DNA of 64,000 nt from an uncultured Methylobacillus sp. (GTDB lineage Bacteria > Pseudomonadota > Gammaproteobacteria > Burkholderiales > Methylophilaceae), in the NCBI GenBank assembly GCA_946478865.1, contig CAMLDO010000003.1:141289-205288 (forward strand). Direction: 5' to 3'. This document shows positions 39,543-51,312 of this stretch, one piece after another. The position numbers were made by a program, and so were the translations under genes. Under the pieces are notes generated by a model that saw only the letters and a program-made list of their open reading frames with translations, was not told the origin of the DNA and did not search any database. Numbering within the stretch: position 1 is the first letter of the stretch; each line of letters starts with the position of its first letter.

Positions 39543-41525
39543 TTGAAACCAGTGAAAAACCCTAATCTCTCTAAGTCCCGCGCGCTCTATGAGCTGCTGA
39601 GCTCGATGCGCTTTGCGATCGCCCTGCTTACGATACTGGGCATCGCGTCCATCATCGGCACCGTGCTCAAGCAGAACGAGCCCTATCCCAATTACGTGGT
39701 GCAATTTGGCCAGTTCTGGTTCGGCATGTTCGAAATGCTGGGGCTGTACGACGTTTATCACGCGGCATGGTTTCTCGTGATCCTGGTGTTTCTGGTGCTT
39801 TCGACCAGCCTGTGCATCTACCGCAATACGCCGACGATGCTGCACGAGCTGCGCACCTACCGCGAGCATGCAACGGAAAAATCCCTGCGGGCTTTCAGTC
39901 ACAAGAATGAATATGCATACAGCGGCAGTGCCGACGAGACTTTGAAGCGCCTGGGCGCTTTTCTGACCGCGCGTGGTTTCCGTTATCGCACGGTACCCCA
40001 GGCTGGCGGCGGCACCATGCTCGCTGCCAAGGCCGGCAGCTACCAGCGTCTCGGCTACATCTTCACGCATGCGGCCATCGTGGTGATCTGCATCGGCGGC
40101 CTTATGGACGGCAATGTGCCGCTCAAGGTGCAGGAACTGCTTGGATACAAGGCGGTGGAGACACGTGATATTCCGGAGACTGAGGTTCCCGCAAAAAGCC
40201 GCCTGTCTCCCGCGAACCTGTCTTTCCGCGCCAACATGACCCTCCCGGAAGGAGCTGCCGGAAATGTCGCCTTCATGCGCATTCGCGATGGCTACCTGGT
40301 GCAGGAATTGCCGTTTGCAGTGATCCTCAAGGATTTCCGTATCGAGCACTATGCCACCGGCCAGCCCAAGTCCTTCGAGAGCGATGTCGAGATTCGCGAT
40401 CCGGACCTCAAGGAGCCGCTCAAGGCTACTATCCGCGTCAACCATCCGCTGATTTACAAGGGCATCGCGATTTACCAGTCCGACTTCCAGGACGGCGGTT
40501 CGCGTTTGGATTTCAATGTATGGGCATTGCGTGGAGCTGGGCATGAGCCCGGCAAGATTCAGGGGCGCGTGTTCGAGAACTTGACACAGGGCGAAGGCGA
40601 TAGTGCGCTCACCGTCGAGCTGGACGATTTCCGGATGTTCAATGTGCTCAACCTGAGTGCTGACGGCAAGGGTAGCCCGCAGAACGTCGGTCCCAGCGTG
40701 ACCTTCAAGGTGCGCGATGCGCAGGGTCAGGCACGCGAATACCTCAACTACATGCAGCCGCTCACGATAGGCGGTCGCCCGTATTTCGTCTCGGGCATGC
40801 GTGCTACCCAGAGCGAGGATTTCAATTATCTGCGCATTCCCGCGGATAGCGAGAACTCGCTCGGGGATTTCATGCGCCTGCGCGGCATCATGTTCGACCC
40901 CGCGATGGCTGGCGAAATTGCGAAGCGCATGTCCGGCAAGGCGCTGGAAGGGCAGAATGCGAATGCCGATCTGGTGGCGAAGTTTGAAAGCAGTACCGCG
41001 CGTCTGCTGCAGGCGTTTGCGGCCGGCGGCTACACTGCTGTGGCCAAGCTGATTGAGGAGTCGGTCCCCGAAGCTGAGCGCGAAAAAGCGGCCATGACCT
41101 ATCTCAAGATTATTGGCAATGCTGCATTCGAAGGGCTGGTGCTGAGCCGCGAACGCGCCGGGCTGGCTGCTCCCCAGACGGACGAGACGACGCAGCAGTT
41201 CGTGCATGAGGCGCTCAACTCGATGAGTGATATCTTCTTCTACGGCACGCCGTTCTATCTCGAGCTGAGCGGTTTCGAACAGCAGCAGGCGAGCGGTTTC
41301 CAGCTGACACGCTCTCCCGGCAAGAATCTGGTGTACGGCGGATCGGTGCTGCTGGTGCTGGGTATCTTTGCGATGATCTACCTGCGTGAACGCCGTATCT
41401 GGCTGCTGGTCAAACCGGAGTCGCAGCGCGTGCTGTTCGCGATGTCGTCCAATCGCAAGAACCGCGATTTCGAGAACGAATACGTGCGCCACGACGAACA
41501 ACTGCAAGCGATGTTCAAGGGATAA
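39543..41525 (+). CDS. resB: Cytochrome c biogenesis protein ResB
   Basis: 660 residues. Membrane helices lie near 25-45, 70-90, 165-185 and 605-625, with a large periplasmic domain between the last two. With CcsB it forms the system II heme-delivery complex that attaches heme to apocytochromes. The assigned TTG start has no Shine-Dalgarno and sits right after a hairpin; GTG at 39552 is a reasonable alternative. CcsB follows 2 bp later. Confidence 0.92.
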   Translation: MKPVKNPNLSKSRALYELLSSMRFAIALLTILGIASIIGTVLKQNEPYPNYVVQFGQFWFGMFEMLGLYDVYHAAWFLVILVFLVLSTSLCIYRNTPTMLHELRTYREHATEKSLRAFSHKNEYAYSGSADETLKRLGAFLTARGFRYRTVPQAGGGTMLAAKAGSYQRLGYIFTHAAIVVICIGGLMDGNVPLKVQELLGYKAVETRDIPETEVPAKSRLSPANLSFRANMTLPEGAAGNVAFMRIRDGYLVQELPFAVILKDFRIEHYATGQPKSFESDVEIRDPDLKEPLKATIRVNHPLIYKGIAIYQSDFQDGGSRLDFNVWALRGAGHEPGKIQGRVFENLTQGEGDSALTVELDDFRMFNVLNLSADGKGSPQNVGPSVTFKVRDAQGQAREYLNYMQPLTIGGRPYFVSGMRATQSEDFNYLRIPADSENSLGDFMRLRGIMFDPAMAGEIAKRMSGKALEGQNANADLVAKFESSTARLLQAFAAGGYTAVAKLIEESVPEAEREKAAMTYLKIIGNAAFEGLVLSRERAGLAAPQTDETTQQFVHEALNSMSDIFFYGTPFYLELSGFEQQQASGFQLTRSPGKNLVYGGSVLLVLGIFAMIYLRERRIWLLVKPESQRVLFAMSSNRKNRDFENEYVRHDEQLQAMFKG

Positions 41526-41527
41526 CA

Positions 41528-42673
41528 ATGGAATCGATACTGACGAATGACGCGCCTCAGCCTTTCCTGAAGCGCCTGACTCTCGGGGATTGGATGTTTT
41601 CGCTGGTATTGCTGGCGGGCGCGATATTCGCCTACAGCCAATACGCGGATTACATGGACGTGTACGAGAAGAGTTTCCTTTTCGCGGCCGTCGCTGGCTT
41701 CAGCTGGCTGGGCTGGTTCTTCAAGCCGATGCGCCTGCTGATCGTCGGCATTGGCGTATTCAGCCTGTTCGGCATCAGCCAGTACCATGGCGAGCTGGCC
41801 CGCGCGGAACAGGCGTTCTTCCTCAAATTCCTGCTTTCCAGCCAATCCGCGATCATGTGGATGAATGTGCTGTTCGTGCTGGCGACGGCGGCCTATTGGC
41901 TGGCGCTGCTGGCGCGAGCCGAATTCGCCGGCAAAGTCGCCTCCGCGCTAACCTGGTCGGCGGTGCTCATGGGTTTCATCGGCCTGATGGTGCGCTGGTA
42001 CGAGTCCTATCTGATTGCGCCGGATGTCGGTCATATCCCGATCAGCAACCTGTATGAAGTGTTCGTGCTGTTCTGCCTCATCACGGCGCTCATCTATCTT
42101 TATTACGAGAAGCTCTACGATACACGCCAACTCGGTGCCTTCGTGCTGCTGGTGGTGAGTGCTGCCGTCGGTTTCATCCTGTGGTACACCTTTGATCGCG
42201 AAGCCCATGCGATCCAGCCGCTGGTGCCGGCGCTGCAGTCTTACTGGATGAAGATCCACGTGCCCGCTAATTTCATCGGTTACGGTTCGTTCTCGCTCGC
42301 AGCCATGGTAGGCGGCGCCTATCTGCTCGCCGAGCGCGGCATTTTCGCGACCCGCCTGCCCAAGCTGGAAGTGCTGGACGACCTCATGTACAAATCCATC
42401 GCGGTCGGTTTCGCGTTCTTCACCATCGCTACCATCCTCGGCGCGATGTGGGCAGCGGAAGCCTGGGGCGGCTACTGGTCTTGGGATCCGAAGGAAACCT
42501 GGGCGCTTATCGTTTGGCTTAACTACGCGGCGTGGCTACACTTGCGGCTCGTGAAGGGTCTGCGCGGTCCGGTCCTCGCCTGGTGGGCGCTCATCGGCCT
42601 GCTGGTGACGACCTTCGCCTTCCTCGGCGTCAATATGTTCCTGTCCGGCCTGCATTCCTACGGCGAGCTTTAA
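41528..42673 (+). CDS. Cytochrome c biogenesis protein CcsB/CcsA (ResC)
   Basis: 381 residues with about eight membrane helices. The heme-handling WWD motif is WGGYWSWDPKETWALIVW, and conserved histidines lie nearby (WLHLRL, LHSYGEL). It partners with ResB to export and ligate heme. Coupled to resB. A 74-bp gap with an inverted repeat separates it from mlaF. Confidence 0.95.
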   Translation: MESILTNDAPQPFLKRLTLGDWMFSLVLLAGAIFAYSQYADYMDVYEKSFLFAAVAGFSWLGWFFKPMRLLIVGIGVFSLFGISQYHGELARAEQAFFLKFLLSSQSAIMWMNVLFVLATAAYWLALLARAEFAGKVASALTWSAVLMGFIGLMVRWYESYLIAPDVGHIPISNLYEVFVLFCLITALIYLYYEKLYDTRQLGAFVLLVVSAAVGFILWYTFDREAHAIQPLVPALQSYWMKIHVPANFIGYGSFSLAAMVGGAYLLAERGIFATRLPKLEVLDDLMYKSIAVGFAFFTIATILGAMWAAEAWGGYWSWDPKETWALIVWLNYAAWLHLRLVKGLRGPVLAWWALIGLLVTTFAFLGVNMFLSGLHSYGEL

Positions 42674-42715
42674 GCTGTTGCAAAAAACCTATGCACCCTA
42701 CCTCAGCGTTAGCGC

Positions 42716-42741
42716 GGCATTCTGATTTGCATTAGAATGCC
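42716..42741. repeat. Perfect inverted repeat upstream of mlaF
   Basis: GGCATTCT (42716-42723) and AGAATGCC (42734-42741) are separated by 10 bp, ending 6 bp before the mlaF ATG. It could be a regulator-binding palindrome or an mRNA hairpin near the ribosome binding region; TAGAAT at 42733-42738 overlaps it. Confidence 0.5.
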
Positions 42742-42747
42742 CCGCTT

Positions 42748-43554
42748 ATGACTGACAATATCGTCGAAATCGACAATCTTTCGTTCTCGTACAACAACCG
42801 TCAGCTGCACAAGGGAATCAATATGAAATTCCCGCGCGGCAAGGTGGTGGCGATCATGGGAGGCTCCGGCTCGGGCAAGACTACCTTGCTGCGGCTGATC
42901 GGCGGCCAACTCAAGCCCACCCAGGGACAGGTGCGCGTCGATGGCAAAGTGGTGCACGAACAGGACCGCTCCGGTATTTATGCGCTGCGCCGCAAGATGG
43001 GCATGCTGTTTCAGTTCGGCGCGCTGTTTACTGACCTCTCGGTGTACGACAACGTCGCCTTCCCGATGCGCGAGCACACTGATCTGCCCGAATCCATCAT
43101 CCGCGATCTGGTACTCATGAAGCTCAACGCGGTCGGCCTGCGCGGTGCGCGCGACCTGATGCCGTCCGAGCTGTCCGGCGGCATGGCGCGCCGTGTCGCC
43201 CTCGCGCGGGCGGTGGCGCTCGATCCCTGTCTCATCATGTACGACGAGCCATTCGCGGGTCTCGACCCGATTTCGATGGGCGTCATCGTCAACCTGATCC
43301 GCAGCCTCAACGATGCGCTGGGTGCGACCTCCATCGTGGTCACGCACGATGTGCACGAAGCCTTCTCGTTTGTGGATTACGTCTATTTCGTTTCCGCCGG
43401 TGTCGTGGTGGCCGAAGGCACGCCGGAGGAGCTCCGCGCTTCCGAAATGCCGTTTGTGCATCAGTTTGTGCACGGCGAAGCCGACGGTCCGGTACCGTTC
43501 CACTATGCTGCGCCTGATTATCGCCAAGACATGTTGCGAGGCGCCCATGTTTGA
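42748..43554 (+). CDS. mlaF: Phospholipid transport ATP-binding protein MlaF
   Basis: 268 residues. Walker A GGSGSGKTTLLR (near 36), signature LSGGMARRVALARA, Walker B IMYDEPFAGLDP. It powers the Mla system that moves phospholipids between inner and outer membranes. It overlaps mlaE by 8 bp. No clear Shine-Dalgarno precedes the ATG. Confidence 0.95.
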   Translation: MTDNIVEIDNLSFSYNNRQLHKGINMKFPRGKVVAIMGGSGSGKTTLLRLIGGQLKPTQGQVRVDGKVVHEQDRSGIYALRRKMGMLFQFGALFTDLSVYDNVAFPMREHTDLPESIIRDLVLMKLNAVGLRGARDLMPSELSGGMARRVALARAVALDPCLIMYDEPFAGLDPISMGVIVNLIRSLNDALGATSIVVTHDVHEAFSFVDYVYFVSAGVVVAEGTPEELRASEMPFVHQFVHGEADGPVPFHYAAPDYRQDMLRGAHV

Positions 43555-44338
43555 TCGATTGACCAAAACATTGCGCGGCATCGGTCACCGCGTGATCGAT
43601 CGTATCTGGCGCCTGGGTTCCGCCACGCGCTTCTTCCTGTATACGCTCAAGCTGTCGGGCGAAAGCTGGCGACGCTTCGGGCTGACGATCCGGGAAATGT
43701 ATTTCACCGGCGTGCTGTCGCTGATCATCATTTTGGTGTCGGCGCTGTTCGTCGGCATGGTGCTGGGCCTTCAGGGGTACAACACCTTGCAGAAGTATGG
43801 TTCTTCCGAGGCTATTGGCGTGCTCGTCGCGCTGTCGCTGGTGCGCGAGCTCGGTCCGGTCGTGACGGCGCTGCTGTTTGCGGGCCGTGCGGGAACTGCG
43901 ATCACTGCCGAAATCGGCTTGATGAAAACGACGGAACAACTTTCCGCGATGGAAATGATGGCGGTCAACCCGATCGCGCGCGTTGTCGCACCGCGCTTCT
44001 GGGCCGGGGTCATTTCGATGCCGCTGCTGGCGGCCATGTTTTCGATGATGGGCGTGTTTGGCGGCTATCTGGTAGCCGTGCCGCTGCTGGGTATCGACAA
44101 CGGCGCTTTCTGGTCGCAAATGCAGGCGAGCGTGGATTTTCGCGAGGATATCGTCAACGGCGTGATCAAGAGTTTCGTTTTTGGCGTAGCCTGCACGATC
44201 GTTGCGTTGTTCGAGGGATATGATGCGCCTCCGACTGCGGAAGGCGTGAGCCGCGCGACCACCCGGACTGTGGTGAATTCATCGCTGGCGGTGCTGGGGC
44301 TGGATTTTGTGCTGACCTCGTTCATGATCAGCGTTTGA
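43547..44338 (+). CDS. mlaE: Phospholipid transport permease MlaE
   Basis: 263 residues from ATG 43547. Five or so hydrophobic helices include the long C-terminal pair; typical motifs are LVRELGPVVTALLFAGRAG and EIGLMKTTEQLSAM. It forms the membrane core of MlaFEDB. Confidence 0.95.
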   Translation: MFDRLTKTLRGIGHRVIDRIWRLGSATRFFLYTLKLSGESWRRFGLTIREMYFTGVLSLIIILVSALFVGMVLGLQGYNTLQKYGSSEAIGVLVALSLVRELGPVVTALLFAGRAGTAITAEIGLMKTTEQLSAMEMMAVNPIARVVAPRFWAGVISMPLLAAMFSMMGVFGGYLVAVPLLGIDNGAFWSQMQASVDFREDIVNGVIKSFVFGVACTIVALFEGYDAPPTAEGVSRATTRTVVNSSLAVLGLDFVLTSFMISV

Positions 44339-44351
44339 GGAGAAGTGAATA

Positions 44352-44840
44352 ATGGATAGAACTACGTTGGATTTATGGGTGGGTATCTTCGTCGCGGCAG
44401 GCGTCGCAGCGCTGATCGGTCTGGCCATGAAGGTCGGTAACCTGACTTCCGACCAGATCGGCGACACCTATACTGTCACCGCTGCTTTCGAGAACATCGG
44501 TGGCCTCAAGGCGCGCGCGCCGGTCAAGAGCGCGGGCGTGGTGGTCGGCCGCGTGGATAACATCCGGTTCGACAATGAAACCTTTGAGGCGCTGGTTACT
44601 CTCAAGATAGACACGCACTACAACTTCCCCAAGGACACCTTCGCGAGCATCTACACCTCGGGCCTGTTAGGCGAGCAGTATATTGGCCTCGATGCGGGCG
44701 GCGAGGAAGCGGCGCTCAAGAATGGTGATAAAATCGCGCACACGCAGGATGCGGTGGTTCTGGAAAAGATGATCAGCCAGTTCCTCTACAACAAGGCATC
44801 CGAAGGCGGCGAGAAAAAAGACACGGAGACAGCTCAATGA
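44352..44840 (+). CDS. mlaD: MCE-domain phospholipid-binding protein MlaD
   Basis: 162 residues. One N-terminal membrane helix (about 8-27) and an MCE domain (about 38-115, VTAAFENIGGLKARAPVKSAG, then YTSGLLGEQYIGLDAGG). MlaD forms the hexameric ring of the inner-membrane complex. Overlaps mlaC by 4 bp. No mlaA gene lies between it and mlaC. Confidence 0.95.
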   Translation: MDRTTLDLWVGIFVAAGVAALIGLAMKVGNLTSDQIGDTYTVTAAFENIGGLKARAPVKSAGVVVGRVDNIRFDNETFEALVTLKIDTHYNFPKDTFASIYTSGLLGEQYIGLDAGGEEAALKNGDKIAHTQDAVVLEKMISQFLYNKASEGGEKKDTETAQ

Positions 44841-45475
44841 AATTCCTGATCAACCTGGTGGCCGGTATTGCAGCGACGATGCTGGTGGGCGTGGCCGCGG
44901 CCAATGACATGGCTCCGGATGCGCTGGTGAAGGCTACCGCGACCGATGTGCTGGACATCATCAAGAAGGACAAGGACATCCAGAGCGGCGACATGCGCAA
45001 GATTACTTCGCTGGCCGAGGAAAAGATCCTGCCGCATTTCGATTTCGAGCGCATGTCGCGCATGGTGCTGGGCAAGCACTGGAGTCGTGCGACCAAGGAA
45101 CAGCAGCAGCAGTTCATCACCGAATTCCGCTCCTTGCTGATCCGTACCTATGCTTCTGCGCTGACCAAGTACCGTAACCAGACCATCGAGTACAAGCCGT
45201 TCCGCGGCCAGCCGAGCGATACCGAAGTGACGGTCCGTACACAAATCATACAGCCCGGCAGCCAGCCGCTGCCTATCGACTACAGTCTGGTCAAGAAGGA
45301 TGACGGCTGGAAGGTGTACGACGTAGTGATCGAGGGTGTAAGCCTGGTTACCAACTATCGCGGCCAGTTCTCGACCGAAGTGCGCCAGTCCGGCATGGAC
45401 GGCCTCATCCAGCGGCTGGCCGAGAAGAACAAGCAGGGTTCGGTCTCTGCGGCGGCCGACAGAAAGCAGGGCTAA
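44837..45475 (+). CDS. mlaC: Periplasmic phospholipid carrier MlaC
   Basis: 212 residues with a signal peptide (about 1-22, GVAAAN). The mature sequence, with ILPHFDFERMSRMVLGKHW and KVYDVVIEGVSLVTNYRGQF, matches MlaC, the lipid shuttle between MlaA at the outer membrane and MlaD. It ends directly before the STAS gene. Confidence 0.95.
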   Translation: MKFLINLVAGIAATMLVGVAAANDMAPDALVKATATDVLDIIKKDKDIQSGDMRKITSLAEEKILPHFDFERMSRMVLGKHWSRATKEQQQQFITEFRSLLIRTYASALTKYRNQTIEYKPFRGQPSDTEVTVRTQIIQPGSQPLPIDYSLVKKDDGWKVYDVVIEGVSLVTNYRGQFSTEVRQSGMDGLIQRLAEKNKQGSVSAAADRKQG

Positions 45476-45769
45476 GTGCCGTTCATCGAAGCACAAGGCA
45501 ATAAGCTGCGCATCAGCGGGGCGATGACGCTGGAAAACGTCGATGCGCTGCTGAGCGAAAGTACTTCGGCCTTCACTTCCGACAACATGGAGATCGACCT
45601 CTCCGGCGTGTCGGAAGTGGACTCCACCGCTGTCAGCCTGATGTTTGAATGGCTGCGCCAGGCGCACAGCCGCAACACCAGTCTGGTGTTCGTCAACGTG
45701 CCGCCTAACCTCGTTAGCATTGCGACGCTATACGGCGTCCTCGACATCATCCCCCAACACCATCACTGA
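45476..45769 (+). CDS. mlaB: STAS-domain protein MlaB
   Basis: 97 residues, GTG start immediately after the mlaC stop. A STAS fold with DLSGVSEVDSTAVSLMFEWL, the segment around the conserved Ser/Thr. MlaB binds MlaF and stabilises the transporter. It closes the mla operon. Confidence 0.92.
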   Translation: MPFIEAQGNKLRISGAMTLENVDALLSESTSAFTSDNMEIDLSGVSEVDSTAVSLMFEWLRQAHSRNTSLVFVNVPPNLVSIATLYGVLDIIPQHHH

Positions 45770-45796
45770 GGCGCTTGGCGCCTTGGTGCTTTTTTA
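45769..45796 (+). terminator. Weak terminator after mlaB
   Basis: A short AGGCGC/GCGCCT stem is followed after a few bases by a run of six T. The stem is small, so termination is probably partial and the next ABC genes may be read through. Confidence 0.35.
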
Positions 45797-45801
45797 TTTC
45801 C

Positions 45802-46701
45802 ATGATTCCCGCGATCCAGATCGATCAGGTCCATAAATCATTCGGCGCTTTCGAAGCGCTGAAGGGTGTCGATTTGACTATCGAGCAGGGTGAGTTTTTT
45901 GCACTGTTGGGTCCTAATGGCGCGGGCAAGTCCACGCTGATCAGTCTGCTGGCCGGACTGCTGCGCCCAACCAGCGGCACATTGCGGGTCATGGGCCATG
46001 ATGTGGTGAACGATTATCAGCAGGCGCGGCGCCTGCTTGGAGTGGTCCCGCAGGAACTGGTGTTCGATCCCTTCTTCAATGTGCGCGAGATGCTGCGCTT
46101 TCAGGCCGGTTATTTCGGGCTCGGGCGCGAGAATGATGCCTGGGTGGACGAGGTGATCGAAGGGCTGGGACTCACCGACAAGGCGCACACCAACATGCGG
46201 CGCCTTTCGGGCGGGATGAAGCGCCGCGCACTGATCGCGCAGGCGCTGGCGCACAAGCCGCCCGTGGTTGTGCTCGACGAACCGACTGCTGGCGTGGATG
46301 TCGAGTTGCGCCAGATGATGTGGCAGTTCATCCAGCGTCTCAATCGCGAAGGCCACACCATCATTCTGACCACGCACTATCTGGAAGAGGCGGAAACGCT
46401 GTGCTCGCGTGTGGCGATGCTTAAGCAGGGCAAGATCGTTGCGCTCGACAGCACGCACAACCTGCTCAATCGCGTGCAGGGAAAGAATATCCGTGTACGT
46501 TTCGCCGCTGCGGTCATTCCGCCTTCGCTCGCGTCGTTGGTCAAGGCTCAGGACGGCGAGCATACGACGTTTGCCGTGGCCGATGTCGCCCAGATCGAAT
46601 TTGTGCTCTCTGAACTGCGCAATGCCGGCATCAAGGTCGAGGACATGGAAGTGGTCGAAGTCGACCTGGAAGACGTGTTCATGGAGATCGTGCGGCAATG
46701 A
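45802..46701 (+). CDS. ABC-2 exporter ATP-binding protein (YadG-like)
   Basis: 299 residues from ATG 45802. Walker A LLGPNGAGKST, signature LSGGMKRRALIAQAL, Walker B VVLDEPTAGVD. The partner permease overlaps by 4 bp. Substrate unknown. This pair commonly follows mla genes in betaproteobacteria. Confidence 0.93.
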   Translation: MIPAIQIDQVHKSFGAFEALKGVDLTIEQGEFFALLGPNGAGKSTLISLLAGLLRPTSGTLRVMGHDVVNDYQQARRLLGVVPQELVFDPFFNVREMLRFQAGYFGLGRENDAWVDEVIEGLGLTDKAHTNMRRLSGGMKRRALIAQALAHKPPVVVLDEPTAGVDVELRQMMWQFIQRLNREGHTIILTTHYLEEAETLCSRVAMLKQGKIVALDSTHNLLNRVQGKNIRVRFAAAVIPPSLASLVKAQDGEHTTFAVADVAQIEFVLSELRNAGIKVEDMEVVEVDLEDVFMEIVRQ

Positions 46702-47453
46702 CCGGCATGTGGACACTGTTCAAGAAGGAAATCCTGCGCTTCTGGAAGGTGAGCTTCCAGACCGTGGCCGCGCCCGTCATTACCGCGCTGCTTTACCTGC
46801 TGATTTTCTCGCATGTGCTGGAATCGCATGTGCAGGTGTATGAGGGCGTGAGCTATACCGCCTTCCTGATCCCCGGCCTCATGATGATGTCGCTGCTGCA
46901 GAATGCGTTCGCCAACAGCTCGTCCAGCCTCATCCAGTCCAAGGTGATGGGCAACATCGTATTTCTGCTGCTGACGCCGCTGTCCTACCGGGAATTTTTC
47001 ATGGCCTTCCTGCTGGCAGCGATCATTCGCGGGCTCGTGGTCGGCGCCTGCGTGTGGCTCGTCGCGCTATTCTTCGTCGATCTGCCGGTGGCGCAGCCGC
47101 TGCTGATATTGGCTTTTGCCGTGCTGGGCGGAGGCCTGCTGGGCACATTGGGTATCATTGCCGGTATCTGGTCGGAGAAATTCGACCAGATGGCCGCATT
47201 CCAGAACTTCATCATCATGCCTTTGTCCTTCCTTTCAGGGGTGTTTTATTCGATTCATTCGCTGCCGCCTTTCTGGCAAAAAGTGTCGCACCTGAATCCT
47301 TTCTTCTACATGATCGACGGATTCCGCCATGGCTTTTTTGGCCAGGGCGATATTGCTCCGGAAATCAGTCTGACCGTTGTGGGAGTAAGCTTTTTGGCCT
47401 TATCATGGCTCACTTTGCGCTTGCTCAAGAGCGGTTACAAATTGCGCGGGTGA
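46698..47453 (+). CDS. ABC-2 exporter permease (YadH-like)
   Basis: 251 residues with six membrane helices, ABC-2 type. Motifs include SYTAFLIPGLMMMSLLQNAF and LSGVFYSIHSLPPFWQKVSHLNP. It forms an exporter with the upstream ATPase. It ends 19 bp before the bolA gene. Confidence 0.93.
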   Translation: MTGMWTLFKKEILRFWKVSFQTVAAPVITALLYLLIFSHVLESHVQVYEGVSYTAFLIPGLMMMSLLQNAFANSSSSLIQSKVMGNIVFLLLTPLSYREFFMAFLLAAIIRGLVVGACVWLVALFFVDLPVAQPLLILAFAVLGGGLLGTLGIIAGIWSEKFDQMAAFQNFIIMPLSFLSGVFYSIHSLPPFWQKVSHLNPFFYMIDGFRHGFFGQGDIAPEISLTVVGVSFLALSWLTLRLLKSGYKLRG

Positions 47454-47472
47454 GAGCGACGGGAAAAACGCT

Positions 47473-47718
47473 ATGTTGAGTTCGGATCAGGTCAGAAATT
47501 ACATCGCGCAGGGACTGCCCTGCGAGTTCGTGGAAGTGCGCGGCGAGGATGGTCAGCATTTCGAAGCGGTGGTCGTGAGCCCCGAGTTTGCCGGCAAGAA
47601 CATGGTGCAGCAGCACCAGCTGGTTTACCGCGCGCTGGGCGACCGCATGCGGCAGGAAATTCATGCGCTTTCGTTGCGCACCTTTACGCCCGAGGCTTGG
47701 GCGGCGATCAATGGTTAA
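47473..47718 (+). CDS. BolA-family protein (IbaG/YrbA-like)
   Basis: 81 residues. The BolA fold is seen in VRGEDGQHFEAVVVSPEFAG and NMVQQHQLVYRALGDRM. BolA proteins bind CGFS glutaredoxins through a shared 2Fe-2S cluster, and the next gene is such a glutaredoxin. IbaG-type BolA is typically next to murA. Confidence 0.92.
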   Translation: MLSSDQVRNYIAQGLPCEFVEVRGEDGQHFEAVVVSPEFAGKNMVQQHQLVYRALGDRMRQEIHALSLRTFTPEAWAAING

Positions 47719-47731
47719 TTTGGAGTCATCG

Positions 47732-48046
47732 ATGGACGTTCAGGAAAAAATTCGCACGCAAGTCACTGCCAACCCAGTAGTACTGTACATGAAGGGCACG
47801 CCACAGTTTCCGCAGTGCGGTTTCTCTGGCGTGGCTGCACAAATCCTCAAGGCCTGCGGCGTGCAGAATTACGTTGCAGTAGACGTGCTGGCCGATCCGG
47901 AAATCCGCGAGGGGATCAAGGCTTACGCCAACTGGCCCACGATTCCGCAGCTGTACATCAACGGCGATTTTGTCGGTGGCGCGGACATCATGCGCGAGCT
48001 GTACCAGAGCGGCGAACTGCAAAAGATGCTGCCGCAAGCTGCATAA
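47732..48046 (+). CDS. grxD: Monothiol glutaredoxin Grx4 (GrxD)
   Basis: 104 residues. The active site is PQCGFSG with Cys29, typical of CGFS monothiol glutaredoxins that carry and transfer iron-sulfur clusters; WPTIPQLYINGDFVGG completes the glutathione site. TGGAG at 47721 favours the ATG at 47732, while ATG at 47711 (MVNLESS) is possible. It forms a functional pair with the upstream BolA. Confidence 0.95.
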   Translation: MDVQEKIRTQVTANPVVLYMKGTPQFPQCGFSGVAAQILKACGVQNYVAVDVLADPEIREGIKAYANWPTIPQLYINGDFVGGADIMRELYQSGELQKMLPQAA

Positions 48047-48093
48047 ACATTTAACAAAGCGATAACGACAAGATCAGGGACGGAAGCCGGTAG

Positions 48094-50006
<1,913 letters not shown>

Positions 50007-50007
50007 C

Positions 50008-51306
50008 ATGCTGAAAATCAGACGCTATTCGACGACCGACTCCACTTTCGATGCCTCGCTCAAGCAGTTGCTGGCATTCGAAGGCGCACAGGACGACAAG
50101 ATCGATGCCGTGGTTGCCGGTATCCTTCATGATGTAAAGACCCGGGGCGATGCCGCAGTGCTGGAATATACGCAACGTTTCGACCGCCTCACTGCGGAGA
50201 GCATGAGCGATCTCGAACTGCCTCAAGCTCGTCTTGCGGAGGCGCTCGGCAGCCTTCCTGACGCGCAGCGCGAAGCTCTCAAGCAAGCGGCGGAGCGGGT
50301 GCGCGTGTATCACGAAAAGCAGCTCATGAGCTCCTGGAGCTATACCGAAGCAGACGGCACCATGCTGGGTCAGCAGGTCACGGCGCTGGATCGTGTGGGC
50401 TTGTACGTGCCGGGCGGCAAGGCCGCCTATCCTTCTTCCGTACTCATGAATGCGATTCCGGCCAAGGTGGCGGGCGTGCAGGAGCTCATCATGGTCGTTC
50501 CGACGCCAGGTGGTGAGAAGAATCCATTGGTGCTGGCTGCTGCTGCGGTTTGCGGGGTTGATCGCGTATTCTGTGTTGGCGGTGCGCAAGCCGTGGGCGC
50601 GCTCGCCTATGGTACCGAGACTGTGCCGCAGGTGGACAAGATCGTCGGCCCCGGCAATGCCTACGTTGCGGCAGCCAAGCGTCGTGTGTTCGGCGTGGTG
50701 GGTATCGACATGGTCGCGGGGCCGTCCGAAATCCTGGTGATCTGCGACGGCAAGACCGATCCGGACTGGGTGGCGATGGACCTGTTCTCGCAGGCCGAGC
50801 ACGACGAGCTGGCGCAGGCTATCCTGCTGTCGCCGGATGCCGAGTTCCTCGATCGCGTGCAGGCCAGCATCGACAAGCTGATTCAGGAAATGCCGCGCGC
50901 GGAAATCATCCGCACTTCGCTGGAAAATCGTGGCGCGCTGATTCAGGTGCGCGACCTCGATGAGGCAGCGGAAATCGCCAACTACATTTCCCCGGAGCAC
51001 TTGGAGCTGTCGGTCGAAGACCCGATTGCATTGACCAGGAAGATCAAACACGCGGGTGCCATTTTCATGGGGCGCCAGACCTGTGAATCGCTGGGCGATT
51101 ACTGCGCCGGCCCCAATCACGTGCTGCCGACCTCGCGTACCGCGCGCTTCTCGTCGCCGCTGGGCGTGTACGACTTCCAGAAGCGTTCCAGCCTGATCAT
51201 GGTATCGGAAGCCGGTGCGCAAACACTGGGCAAGATCGCGGGTACTCTCGCCTACGGCGAAGGTCTGCAAGCACACGCGCGTTCCGCGGAATACCGACTG
51301 AAGTAA
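50008..51306 (+). CDS. hisD: Histidinol dehydrogenase HisD
   Basis: 432 residues from ATG 50008, two bases from the hisG stop. Zinc-dependent, oxidises L-histidinol to histidine in two NAD steps. Motifs: [48 protein letters not shown], and [11 protein letters not shown]. Confidence 0.97.
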   Translation: MLKIRRYSTTDSTFDASLKQLLAFEGAQDDKIDAVVAGILHDVKTRGDAAVLEYTQRFDRLTAESMSDLELPQARLAEALGSLPDAQREALKQAAERVRVYHEKQLMSSWSYTEADGTMLGQQVTALDRVGLYVPGGKAAYPSSVLMNAIPAKVAGVQELIMVVPTPGGEKNPLVLAAAAVCGVDRVFCVGGAQAVGALAYGTETVPQVDKIVGPGNAYVAAAKRRVFGVVGIDMVAGPSEILVICDGKTDPDWVAMDLFSQAEHDELAQAILLSPDAEFLDRVQASIDKLIQEMPRAEIIRTSLENRGALIQVRDLDEAAEIANYISPEHLELSVEDPIALTRKIKHAGAIFMGRQTCESLGDYCAGPNHVLPTSRTARFSSPLGVYDFQKRSSLIMVSEAGAQTLGKIAGTLAYGEGLQAHARSAEYRLK

Positions 51307-51312
51307 ACGCTT

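Noticed and set aside
39504..41528. A 674-codon open frame opposite resB
   Set aside because: It mirrors the resB gene over its full length and shows no motif of its own.
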